The notes beneath the pieces are model-generated. The model saw only the letters and a program-made list of their open reading frames with translations, had not been told where the DNA came from and searched no databases. This document shows positions 33,382-44,829 of a stretch of DNA of 64,000 nt, one piece after another. A program made the translations under genes and the position numbers. The stretch is from Cylindrodendrum hubeiense. Taxonomy: Eukaryota > Ascomycota > Sordariomycetes > Hypocreales > Nectriaceae. The stretch lies in NCBI GenBank assembly GCA_014621425.1, contig JAANBB010000146.1, positions 20,796 to 84,795 of the forward strand. Direction: 5' to 3'. Each line of letters begins with the position of its first letter. The stretch's first letter is position 1.

Positions 33382-35213
33382 GACGACGCCTGTGAAGCGG
33401 CAGGCGTGTATAAGATGTTCAATATCAAGTTGCGGGCATGGAAAATGGCGCGGTGCTCAATGGTAAGTCAGTTCTCATGGGTGAGCAGGTATCCCAACGG
33501 CATTGTAGACCTATTCGGTCGTCGTAGTGTCATCTGCCGTCTAAGTTCCTCAGGAAAGCGTACAATTAGTGGCGGGTCTGGTAGTTGTTCCTCGGCATTT
33601 CTTTCTGCCGCCTCTCCGTAGCGTCTTTGTCGACAAGCTACCCGCGACGGCCGGGGAGAAATACAGGCTGCCCACTATAGAATATCCTCAACTATTACCG
33701 AGTTATTCTTAAAAAAGGACCACTGTAGGAGTGTTTGGGCAAAAAGTCTCGCCCGTGTAAGATTGATGTGCTTGAGAGGTAGTGGCGCTACAACACCGCC
33801 ATACATGCAACAGAAGTGAGAAAGCAATACCACGGCGCGGGGATGGGTGAGTATCTTTTTTAAACGAGGTAAGCTCAATACTTAATTTATGATCATAACT
33901 TTACACACTGAATTAGACATGCCTTAGGCTAAGGGCGAAGTTCCAAACAAACAAGAGAGCGAGAAGAAAGAAGCCGCATCAAATCCATCGACGGGACTTC
34001 GCTAGTTATTATATGCGATTCAAGTCAGGCTCGCCACTCTTCCACTTCTTTAGAATAATATAAAGACATGGTCAATGATTTTTAAAAGCTTGGGGATGAT
34101 AAAACAGAAGTAAAAGGCTTGTGAAAAGAGGGTAGGTATTCGAACTGTTGCTGTGTGTGTGCATTGACTTCAGTCCTAAAATTTAGACAGGTGGCAATCC
34201 TTATATATATTTTTGTACCTATTCATCCGGTTATGTCTAGTATTCATCTGAACTTCTCCTGCTTTCGATCCAAGTGCATATTTATCCAGAAGTGCGGCTG
34301 TACAATGCGAAACAATCCTCTTGGATCCATTGTTAGTCGAGTTTCAACAGCATTGCGGTTGGTATTTGGTTCATTTTAGTCGACCTCTGCTGCAGATACG
34401 AAGAATCCTTCACTTAAGTCCTCCCCTGTAGAGTATTCAGCTGTACAATATTTAAAATACCTCGGAGTGACAAAAAATACTGTGAACATGCGAACAACTC
34501 CAAGTTCAATATCCCTCCATTGTCCCAAGCTCGATAGCTAATTTTAATGAGTCAAGACAATAAAACACTTAGGTAGTAAGATCAGGTACATCGCTTATTT
34601 AAGAGCTGAGAGAAACGGCGCTAAATTTCCCTTTTTGAGACCGGCTTCAAAAGCAAAGAGTAAAGTTTACGGTCTCAGCCATTTTGGGGATCTGCATTTC
34701 CGTGATTGATCTCTGGTAACTGGCTGATCAGGCCCACAATAGTGAATACGATTGCTCCAGGGCCATTTACCTACATTACGGGCTCTGGACGGTCTATGTT
34801 CAGAAAGCCTGAGATGTAACCAAAGGTAGACATTCAGGTAGCTCTTGACGGGGATGTCAAGCCTCAACGAGGCAGTCATGCAGGCCTCACATCATGCCTG
34901 TTGGCTACTTTGCTTTTCCACGAGCTGGCCGTCCAGTGAATACTAAAATTCTGAGACTTCACAATAACCCCTTGATCCGGCCATCAGCGTTAGTGGGTGA
35001 TCCACGACTTGAAGGGAACCCGGAAGCTGGGATAATGTGGGGAAGTGATTGAAGATCCCCGAAAATAAGCGGAAGGGAAAAGCAATGAGTGAACCTCCTG
35101 GTTTTCCTTCCTCCCTCGTCATGTAAATGGTTTATGTTGCCTCCTTCACGTCGAATAAAGATCATGGATCCCCTTCTCTCCTTCCGAAAACACCGTCCTT
35201 AGCCTACTTCATC
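33382..35213. other. AT-rich intergenic region
   Basis: 1.8 kb upstream of two divergent genes (fungal_trans regulator and 7TM-RGS). In-frame upstream sequence of the regulator (33421-33720) was inspected for a zinc cluster without success. A further in-frame ATG at 35127 could extend the RGS protein by 29 residues. Confidence 0.45.
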
Positions 35214-37149
35214 ATGTCCACCATGGCAGGTATCTCGGTGTACACGTTCCCGCCGAGCCCACCCAAGTGGGATGGGGTGGGTGTTTTCTACGTTTCGTTT
35301 TGTGCCATTTGGTCCACTCTTGTCTTCTCGGGCATGGCGTTTTGTTGGTTCAACCGTCACAATCCCATCCTCAAGATCCGCGGTCTGCCACTGTCGTTCG
35401 CTGCCATCACGTTTCTACACACATACTGGATTCTCGGTCAAATCACATACCCGATCGGAGGGACCATGCCACTCGTTCTCGCATACGATATTCAGTATTT
35501 TTTCATGGGCATCTGGTTTCCCCTCGGCATCGCCCTCTTCCATGCCTCCAACATTCGTTTCCTCCACGTCGCCAAGCTACAGAAGCAGTTCACGCATCCC
35601 GATCTTCGAAGCCATGCAGGCTGCAATGGCGCCCAGACATCGTGGCTTTGCCGCCTGAGAAACATGAACTACTCGGAAATTGTCATGATACTTATTGGCC
35701 TCGGCATGGTCCTTCAGGTATCTTGTTCGCGCTTTATCTTTACCAGCCGATGACGCTAACTATTAAACCTAGGCCCTTCTCACCGTCGGTATGTGGCTAG
35801 TTTGTCGAAAGTACCATCCGACATTTGGTATCCCCGGTACGGAACTGCGTGGTGCGACACTCCCAGAGCAATTGGTGGATCTAGGTCGAGGGTGGGAATG
35901 GTGGCCGTCGGTACTATGGCAAGTGATTTGGACCTGGATCGTACGTATTCCCCATTCAATCCACAGCGTACAATCTTACAGTCAATCTCTACTACAGGTC
36001 GCACCGATCCTGATCTGGCGAGCCTGGGGAATCCGCGATACAATGGGATGGCGCACCCAGACCATCGGCTGCTGTCTCTCCAAGTTCGTTGTCTCTCTGC
36101 CACAAGTGACTATGCCACTGACAAACTTATCCTAGCCTTCATGCGACCCCAATGTTCATGATCTCAACTTACGTACCTGCCTTTGCTCCGGTCAATGCGT
36201 ATTTTGCCCCAAGTCAATGGTGAGCATCCGAGTTGGGATTGTACTAGCCGATTGTCACAAAACACACTCGTTGACAAAACATAGGATACACCTATCTGTG
36301 ATGATGTTCGAAGTCTTCACCGTGTTTGTCCCCGTTTGCCAGGTCCTAATGCTCTGGATCCTAAATAAAAAGGTAGTCGACTCAAACGCCAAATGGGAAA
36401 CAGCATCACAAGCAACGACACTCAGAGTATCGGCCTCAGCAGAGTGGAATTCCTCACTCAGTGTCGCCGAGAAAGGCCAGCCATTGGACTATCTAGACCA
36501 GGCGATGGGCGATCGCTTGTTAACAATGAGTGCCCTCGACCACGTACTTAATGAGAACCCAGGTCCGCTACAAGACTTCTCGGCACTCAGCGATTTCTCG
36601 GGAGAAAACATCGCTTTCCTAACCCGTACTGCCTTTTGGAGGTCAATGTGGCCAGCACCCGGCGAGCAGCAGAAACTCGATGCGTACAACCACGCCCTGG
36701 AGATTTACACCGACTTCATCAGCCCCCGAGACGCCGAGTTTCCCTTGAACTTGTCGTCGCAAGATCTGAAACGTCTTGAAGATATCTTCGAAAAGTCCGC
36801 GCGAATCGTATGCGGGGAAGCACGGGTGAATCCAGTCACACCATTTAACATCGACCAGTCATTGGATATTAGACAGGGATTCAGTACACCAAGGTTTGAG
36901 CATATTAGTAGCCGGCCAAAGTACACGGGCGAGGTCTCTAAACACTTCGACTTGGCTGTCTTTGATAGTGCAGTCTCTCATATCAAGTACCTAGTCTTGA
37001 CAAACACATGGCCGAAGTTTGTGAGGGAGATGCAGCAACGAAGACGGTCAAGCGAGACGGGACGGAGTGTTTTTACGGGAACATCACAGACAACGCTTGC
37101 GAGCCGTGTGTCAAATCATGTGTCGAACTTCATTCATTCCTTGTTTTAA
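35214..37149 (+). CDS. 7TM-RGS protein (regulator of G-protein signalling)
   Basis: A predicted 568-aa protein in five exons (35214-35717, 35773-35940, 35998-36083, 36136-36219 and 36285-37149). The N-terminal half has about seven hydrophobic segments, among them VFYVSFCAIWSTLVFSGM, IVMILIGLGMVLQ, ALLTVGMWLVC, MFMISTYVPAFAP and VFTVFVPVCQVLMLWIL. The C-terminal half (about residues 348-530) is an RGS domain with ALDHVLNENPGPLQDFSAL, FSGENIAFLTRTAFW and a closing helix near TWPKFVREM. This architecture is known from fungal RGS proteins and plant RGS1. It accelerates GTP hydrolysis on G-alpha subunits at the membrane and may respond to an external ligand. The chosen ATG has a good context (the nearby in-frame ATG is ACCATGG); 35127 is an alternative. 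Confidence 0.88.
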
Positions 37150-37273
37150 GACTGCGGAGGTATTTGCCAAGATGACGGGATTGACTTTGGCGGTCCAATC
37201 CTTATCCAATCCCACCAGCTCCATCGTATATTTTTAGACTTAGTTCAATGAGGGGTTCTCCTAGTGTCATAGC

Positions 37274-37315
37274 TATCTAATCCGATAGCTGAAGTATCTA
37301 ATCTGATAGCTGAAG
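37274..37315 (+). repeat. tandem 21-bp repeat containing inverted arms
   Basis: TATCTAATCCGATAGCTGAAG is followed directly by a copy with one substitution (CCGATAG to CTGATAG). Each unit carries TATC and GATA arms that can pair. It lies 125 bp beyond the RGS stop codon, in or near the 3' end of that transcript. Confidence 0.7.
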
Positions 37316-38695
37316 GAGGCTGTTGCGGGCGGCTGGACAGCGGTCTGGGTCGTCAAGCTGGAACAGTTAATCAAGCACTTAATGTATAAAATTAATTGAT
37401 CTGCCCTATATATGATTGAGGTCTCCCTTCTGCCGATGAAGGTTGGCAACGATGTGGGGAGTGGGAGACCTTTGTATTGTATGTATTATGGTACTCAACG
37501 AAGGAATTTCGAGTAACTATTTACAACACTACTTCAATTAAAAAGAAAATCCGATACTCAATGGCTACGAGTATGATTTTCCAATTACCTATCAGTTACC
37601 ATATCTACTCAATTACATCGAATAAGAAGACCCATTTACTTAAGTTTGCAACTACTTATGAAGTGCCTCGACTCGTTTGCATCCCACTTGCCTTCATTCA
37701 AAGCTACCCTATACCCATATCACTGTCCTGCGACTCAACTCCATTCAGGTTATCGGCGGACAAAACGTAATGAATTGCCTATACAATAAGAAATTACACT
37801 GAGCACTTATTGTCAGGTGTGGCCATGGCTTGTTTTGGGTTACTCATAACATAGGGTGTGATAAGTGATTGTAATATTTATTGAACGTCGCGACGTGTGA
37901 ACGAAGTCTAACCATCTTGCTTGACTCGACATACATCAAAGACATAGGAGTGTGAGTAACGTTTATACTAGAACAGCTTTATGAAACATGGTTTGTTGTG
38001 AAAGAGCCGCAACCGGGAGAACAGGACGCGCGACTGATGCGAGATCTCACGGAAGACGGCGATCGCCAACATAGGAGAGACAGGAAATTGTTCCAGGGCA
38101 AGCAGGGAGCTATGACAGCGGAGTCGGTGCTTGGGCCTCTGGTGGGAGATGCGATGGCACCGAGCCGAGAGTAAGGGGATGGAGCCGACAAGAAGGCAAG
38201 GGGGAAACCCCGTTCCAGCAAGGGAGCCCTTGAGCTCCTGAAGCATCCTGAAGCTGACGCTGGAAGGAAGATCAAGCACAGGAACAGGAAAGGGATGAAC
38301 GACCGAATATTCCTCCGTTGGCTACGCAGCTAATTTACCGGCGTCATCGGCGCATCAGGATGTGATGTGAAGATGGGATATAGAGATTCCGTAGGGAGAA
38401 TGTGACCGGGTCGGATGCGACGCAAGGGAGTTCTGCGATAGGGCCGTCGGGTGACATGGTACAGGGCCACCACATGTCGCGTTATCAATCTGCTCTCCCT
38501 TTATCCACCTATTACTCCCAAGTCTCGATCTGGTTATCGTCGCCCAATGTTCGAAGAACGATAGGCTTCGATGGCCGACCCCAGATGGTCTCAATACACT
38601 GAGGTCCAAGAGTGGCGATCCCTTCGGGGCCTAGCCAGATCGTGCATCGAGGCTACGGATACGCATTGACTGGTTCATGCAGCCAGTGTACTCTT

Positions 38696-38726
38696 CACTG
38701 TCTGTCACTGTCTGTCACTGTCACTG
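38696..38726 (+). repeat. CACTGTCTGT short tandem repeat
   Basis: Two 10-bp units of CACTGTCTGT are followed by CACTG and TCACTG remnants. It is a simple microsatellite-like stretch. Confidence 0.6.
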
Positions 38727-41308
38727 AACAAGTGGCCTGCGAGAACTCAATTCACCACCAACCATCAACCGCCCTCCGTCGTCTCCCTTTCCCACCTCCC
38801 GCTCGCTAAGACTAGATTTGGGACTGGATAAGCGAGAGCGGAGGCGGAAGATCAACGGATGAGAAGAAAAGCGACCACGACGACGCATCCAGGTGCGTGA
38901 TTCGCTGTCTCATTCTCCCTCCAGTACACCAACGCCCAGCCTCAGCCCTGGACCTGGGCTCTCCAAGCGTAGCTACTCCGTATCAACCAGTGAAACTCCC
39001 TTGCATGGGCACCGTTCTTCGCCGCCTGCGCACAAGCAGCTAAGGTACACCAACGGGCATGCGAGAGCGGCGGAGCGAGCCAAGGTGCCGTCAGCGCCCT
39101 CGCCCGGCGGTGCAAGCACTCTCGGTGATGCCTTTTAGGCTTGCGATGGTGATACCGCCGGCTGCCAGCAGCTTGTCCCTTCTCATCACCGCGGACGCCT
39201 CGTACAGCGCCCCAACTGCGCAATGGGCTGAAACGTCTCGACCGGGCCAATTCTTGCTCCAGCTGACGGGTGCTGTTAGGCTCGGGGCGGCAGCTTACTA
39301 GCCAGCGCTGCCAGCCAACTCGGCCGTGCAGGCTGGCCTCGCTGGTTGGAGCCCGGCAGTGACATTCTGGCGGCAGCTTTTTACCACGTCGCTCCCTCAC
39401 TGGCCGACCCAGCCTTCTGCGTCCCATCCAGCTGAGATCGCCCACCCACCCGCCGCACGGCCGGGACGGGAAGAGGGACCCGAGCCAGATGGCCCAATGC
39501 CAAGTCGAACCCAGGGCCACGCCAGGGGCCAAGAAATTCGCCCAGGCCAGAGCGAAGCGGTTGGGCTGATCTCTGGGACAGACGGTGCGAGGGACCAGCT
39601 GAAGCTACAGTAACACCAGCGCTGGTAGCCCCGAGAATCCGCTCGCGCCGTCGTTTTCTCTAAGTCAGCTCCCGGAGAGGAGCTGGCGCGTCACGACGCG
39701 CTCTATTGTTTATGTTTAAACAAACAAACAAACCCACCCCGCCATAGCGACTGTCGATGACGAACACGAGTGCAACGAATGGGGACATCGTCTATGTCAT
39801 TTTGACCTGTAGCATCAGAGGCAGCATCATTCATGGCGGCTCCGCTACCGAGATTGGGCTCCCCATTGACCCCAGAGGCAAAATGGAGCAATGGAGCACA
39901 GCTTGACAGGGGTTGGGGGATGAGATGCCAAAAGTCGGCGAAGCAGTGGGAGAAGCGCCCAGCCTCAGACTCGTCCAGCCCCAGACTCGTCCACGGGCTT
40001 TGAGACAGTGCTCTGGGCACGGCGATCTGTCTCAGCCTTCTTTATTATTATCGTGGCTAGCCGGGTCTGTCTCATCGGATGGAATGTGACTCCACGCTCT
40101 GATTCAAGGGAGGCAGCTCGCGGTGTTCATCATGTCTATCAGCCACAGGGCCGCCCAACCAGGAGTCAGAAGGGCGTCCCCGCGGTCCAGTACGCCAGGC
40201 CTCTGGATACTTTGATGTCATGGGCCGCCAGCTTGCAAATCCCGGCCGTCGGCTGCATGTCAGCCAGCATTTCAGTCTCTCCGATCCAGGGACCCAGCGC
40301 GCGGAGAGCTCCACTCGGCCAGCAGCCTCAGGCGTGCAGAGGGCGGGTTTGGACGGTCCAGCACCCCAGCGCCCAACGCACTGGGCCCACGAGGACTGAG
40401 CGCATGGGCCGTGGAAAATGAGGCCGAATTCCAGAAGCAATGTGTGCTGGCCTTGTTTCCTCGCTTGTTCTGGCGATGAACGAAATTTGATGCCAGCAGC
40501 TGCCCCATCTGAGTGGTTGCGCCCCGGAAGCCCTGGGGCCATGGGGCCGCGGCAGCAGTCTAGCAGTCTGGCAGGGATGGCTGCGCGTGCTACCGGGCAG
40601 GGATGTTGCGAGAAATGCGGGATGGAGCCTTGACGGGAGTCTTAGACGTTCTGGGTTTGGTCTGGGTCTAGCCCATTCAACACCTCAGTCACCTGGAACC
40701 TGGGATTCCACGAGGGCATCTCGTCCCGGCCGGCGAGGCCTTTTAGGCCTGTGCCGCTGGGGGGCTCTCATTTTGTTTAGGCCCCGAATGGCTTCCCATG
40801 CCGCTGATGATTGAGTCTCTGCTGGGCAGGTGGAGAGGGCATCAACGGTGCAGACGGTGTAGAAAGGACGCATCAACCGCTATAGTGTCTGGGGCTGATT
40901 ATGGCCGCTCAAACTCTCATGCTTGACTACGGAGGACGCTGACGGCCGGCTTTTGGTTGACAGCCATCATCCCTGTCTGACGCCGCACAAAGATCAAACG
41001 GAAGGAAGAAAAGAAGGCTGACAGGCCAGGGAGAGGGCCGGGTTGAGAATCCTTTTGCTGATCAATCCTCCACTAAAAAAAAGAAGAGAACAAAGAAAAG
41101 CTGATTAGTGAAAACCCGAAAACTGGGAACTTGATCGAGATATAGCTGGGTTGATCCTACATATTACGCTTGACGGCGCTGCGCAATGCGCCTCGACAGC
41201 CCCGTGCACTCGGAGCAGCCGGCTACAGTAAGAACCAAGAAACAAAACAAAGCGATGACCAAAGAAAAAAACTGGAGATGATGTTGATGACGAAGAAAGG
41301 AACGAAAA

Positions 41309-41330
41309 GGGTAGGTACCTACCTACCTTA
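41309..41330. repeat. TAGGTACCTA palindrome with ACCT repeats
   Basis: GGTAGGTACCTACCTACCTT contains a perfect 10-bp palindrome extended by ACCT units. Similar motifs are frequent in promoters of Sordariomycetes, from general knowledge. No gene start is nearby. Confidence 0.5.
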
Positions 41331-44300
41331 TGCTCCCTAGTCCCAACGGTCGGCGGGTCAGGTCGGCCAACACGCCGCCCTCATTTGTTAGGCGTCGTTT
41401 GTCGGGACTTTAGCCGGGGAGGACCAGAGAAGAACTTCTCTCGGCTTCTTCCCCAATCGCCTGTGCCAGGCTGATGACTGTGCTGTGCCTGTGATCTGCG
41501 TCGTATTTGTGCCGCGGTGCCGCGTACCTGCATTGTGCATGCGCTGTCCGGCTAGGTACGCGCGAGCACGGTTGCTGATCCTGTTCTATACGGCTGATGT
41601 AGCTTGCAGGATGAACGGGACAGCTTGCGTAGTACGGAGCACAGTTGAGATGCACTGGATGCCGCCAATCCCCAATGCTCTGGCGAGTTGAGGGTCCCCG
41701 TTGCCGCCCGTCAGCCACAGTTGAGGAACTGGAATGAGGAATTACAACAGAGTGGAAAATTCAAGGTCCCGCAGCATCGCAATTGGCCGTATACTACTCT
41801 GCACTGCAGGCCTGCAGGTTGTCGCTTTCGCTTGTCGCCCATCGCCATTTTCCGCTCTCCTTCTTTTTTTCACTCCCCTCTCGCTTGGCCGCTAGGAGGA
41901 CCCAAGGCTCAGCGCCAACGCCGGCTCAAGGGTGCTAACTCGATGGGGGCATGGGCTCAGGCACCAGACCCTCGGCGCCGCTGGTGGGCTGTGGGGACTT
42001 TACCCCCGGAAGCTGTGCCTGGGACGGATGCTAGGGGAGGGGGAAGGCCAACCTCCAGTGGGTTTCCAGTGGGTACAGGGGGGAAACAATTTCACTGCAC
42101 CCTTGGGTCCCCCCTGTAACTTTTGCCCTACGGAGATGGACGCTGCTCGCCGGCTACTGCAGTTATGGGTTTAGGGCGTTTTGTTTAATGACATTATACT
42201 ATGTGCTCGTTGGATTTGTTTAGTCTTTTCTTTTGCTCTACCTGTCATAGGTAGCTTAGCAGCTAGAGTGGGGGTCTTATGCGATGGATATTGATCATCA
42301 CGACTGGACTTCTGTCATCTTTCCTCTCGTCTGGGCCTTTGCTCCCCGTCTCCCCATGTTAACCTACTGAGCCAAGGCACATCCCAAGGCGCATGGCATG
42401 GCATGCCAGGTTTGAGCCGGGACTAACACATGCACGCTCATGCACATGCAGGCGCACCTCCCAGGGCTGGGCGCCTGGACAAGAGTGATTACACCACCCC
42501 ATACTGTGAATTATGTCACAGGCGCTTGTCTCTTTTCCATCACATGTGAGGGAGGCGGCGGAGGGGATGCGGGCAGCGGGAGACGGAGCAGGGCGGGCCC
42601 AATCTCAGCACCATCTGCAAGGCACCTGTAGCTGAAAGTAAGTGCAGGTTTGTCAGTGTGTGTGTGGGCAGATTTGTAGTTAGTAGTTGGGTAATGGAGA
42701 AGACGGTGAGCGAGCAAGTGAAGGTTGATGGCGTTGAGAGGGGAATGGAGAGGGAGATGAGGTCGTAGAAGAGTTTTCCCTCCTTCTTTTCCACTGTCTT
42801 GCTGCTGTTTCTCTCTCTTGCACCTCGGCCTGTGGGTTGGATTCCTTTTTATTTTTTTGCGGGTTGCTCAACTACGCCTCACTTGGCTTCTTGTCTCTCC
42901 TTTGACCTTTGCTGCTGGCCCAACGTCACTTTTTTCTGGGGCCGTTCTTCGTCGACGAAACACACATTCACACACACGCCCCCGTCCTCAGGGCACCAGA
43001 CGCACATACGGGCGGCAGATCAGATCGGACAATTCCCTCGTCCCCCTGACGGCTACAGTGCATACAGCTGCAGCTCCTCCACAAAAACGGACGTCACCAG
43101 AGGGAACCTGACGACATTTCCGCGGACCAAGTCACCATCATCACATTCCCAAACCCCTCGGCTCCCCAGCTTGGCCCGTCCGGTTCTTGCCATTGACTTG
43201 ACTGGGCTGCCTTCCACAAACAAGCTCCCCCCCCCCATCGGCCGTTGGTCCACCCCGCCGCCAGCCCATACCCGCCGCCGCCACAGTTGGCTCGGGTCGA
43301 CTGACCTGACTCGAAGGCTCGACAGAGGGACCTCCAAACGGACGACTTGAATTTCGCTCGCCACGCCGGGTACGCTACATTAGACCTGGGGTTGGCTTTT
43401 TTAACCTCGGCCAATAACAGCGCCCTTTTGCTCTGGGCGTTTTTCCTGCCCGTCGTCGCCTTCGTCTCATTCGAGGAGGTATTCAACCGAACTTGAGGGC
43501 AAAAAAAAAAGAGAGACCGACCAAACGGAACCATCGCCGTTGGACACTCACCGTCGCACACTCACACGCGCGCGCTCTTGCTTCTGAGCCTGGCCTGTCT
43601 TCCTCCCCCCTGTGTCACCTGCCCACCTTCTTCCCGCGTGGTGGCCTCTCGTGGTTCGCCTCCTGTTGACTCCTCCGGTTGACTCCTCCTTGTCGACGGC
43701 GCAGACTGACATACTACTACCTACCCCCTCCCGGCATCTCTCGTCCAGCCCTGGGTTTCTTTTCTTCCTTCCTGCGCGGCGCCGCTCTTCCCTTTGGTTT
43801 TCTCCCGTCTCCGCCCCGCCAGAAACCCGGCTCCTGGCCTATATTGCCCGCCTGGAGTTTGCCTGTCAGAACCTTGCGCCTCGCAAATTCGCGACCCTGG
43901 GCCAGATCCCTGGGCCCCAAAAATCAACCCTCCCCGCTGCGCTCATCCCGGCTTCCCCGTCGACCACCCGTGCAGGGTGCGTGCCCGTGTACGTGCGATT
44001 TCCAGCTCCGGGGCTGCGCTGCCTGTAGTGCGGTGATTCATCATTACACTTGCTTCGGCTGAAGTTGGACCTGAACTCGCCTGGGCTTCTTTTTCAGACG
44101 GGGTCCCAAGCCAGCCTGGATTCCTGACGCCCGGAGTTCGACGATCGTCATAACACTGACTCTCCGCTCCTGGGGCCATTTCCTTCCAGTTCTCCAACGC
44201 CCCGCGACCAGTCCAACGAGCCCGACTCTCGTTGCGACCTTGATTTTTTCACCGGTCCAGCACTAACACCAAAAGTCGCTCGACGAGACCGCGTTTGCTC

Positions 44301-44829
44301 AACAGTAGCGCCTTTTTTACGTTCGCTTCACGCTGTCTGGCAGGGAACCAGAGAGCTACGAATACCTCGTCACGCGCTACTTTGCCTCGGAGTCCCAAGT
44401 CCAGAACTCGAAAGACGCCGGATCGTGTCACCACGAAAAAAAACCACTCGTTCGCTTTTTCGGTTCACCAAGCGACTGCGTCTCTTTTTCTTTCTTTTCT
44501 TCTTCCTTGTCGCCGGCCATGCACCGGTAGCAATGGCACATGGTTGCCAGGTCTCTCTAATTCACCACACTCATTTCTGTGCTGCGGCCACTGCCACAGC
44601 CTGCGCCCACAGCCCCAGGCGGCAGTGAAGCCACTAATTAGCCCATCGCCAACCAACACCCGACGACAACGGCCACGGCCAAGACGACCATCACGACTCG
44701 CCCGCCCTACGACCTCACCCGTACCTACAGCCACTGCCCACCCGAGGGCCGCTGAGGACATCACCACTCTGTCCTTTGCCCAGCAACAGTAACAGCCTCT
44801 TGCTCGACCCCCGCTGGGCTGGCACCATC

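Larger units (their letters stand above)
37150..44829. other. 7.7-kb region without recognisable gene; compositional transition
   Basis: The left end (37.15-38.3 kb) is AT-rich like the accessory part; from about 38.4 kb the sequence is GC-rich like the housekeeping part. Many overlapping open frames exist on both strands (for example 38942-39532 and 40072-40542), as expected by chance in GC-rich DNA. None has a domain or believable splice structure. The last 1.8 kb is CT-rich and reads like the promoter and long leader of the TBC gene. A non-coding transcript cannot be excluded. Confidence 0.5.

Noticed and set aside
33421..33720. Possible zinc-finger exon upstream of the fungal_trans regulator
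   Set aside because: Scattered Cys and His codons occur, but no Zn2Cys6 or C2H2 spacing fits in any frame and in-frame stops interrupt.
34131..34155. tRNA T-loop-like GTTCGAATAC on the - strand
   Set aside because: The flanking bases do not form a T-stem, and no acceptor or anticodon arm could be built.
38942..42119. Several 100-200 codon frames on both strands in GC-rich DNA
   Set aside because: They overlap each other, are Arg/Pro/Ala-rich and lack domains, as expected from stop-poor GC-rich sequence.
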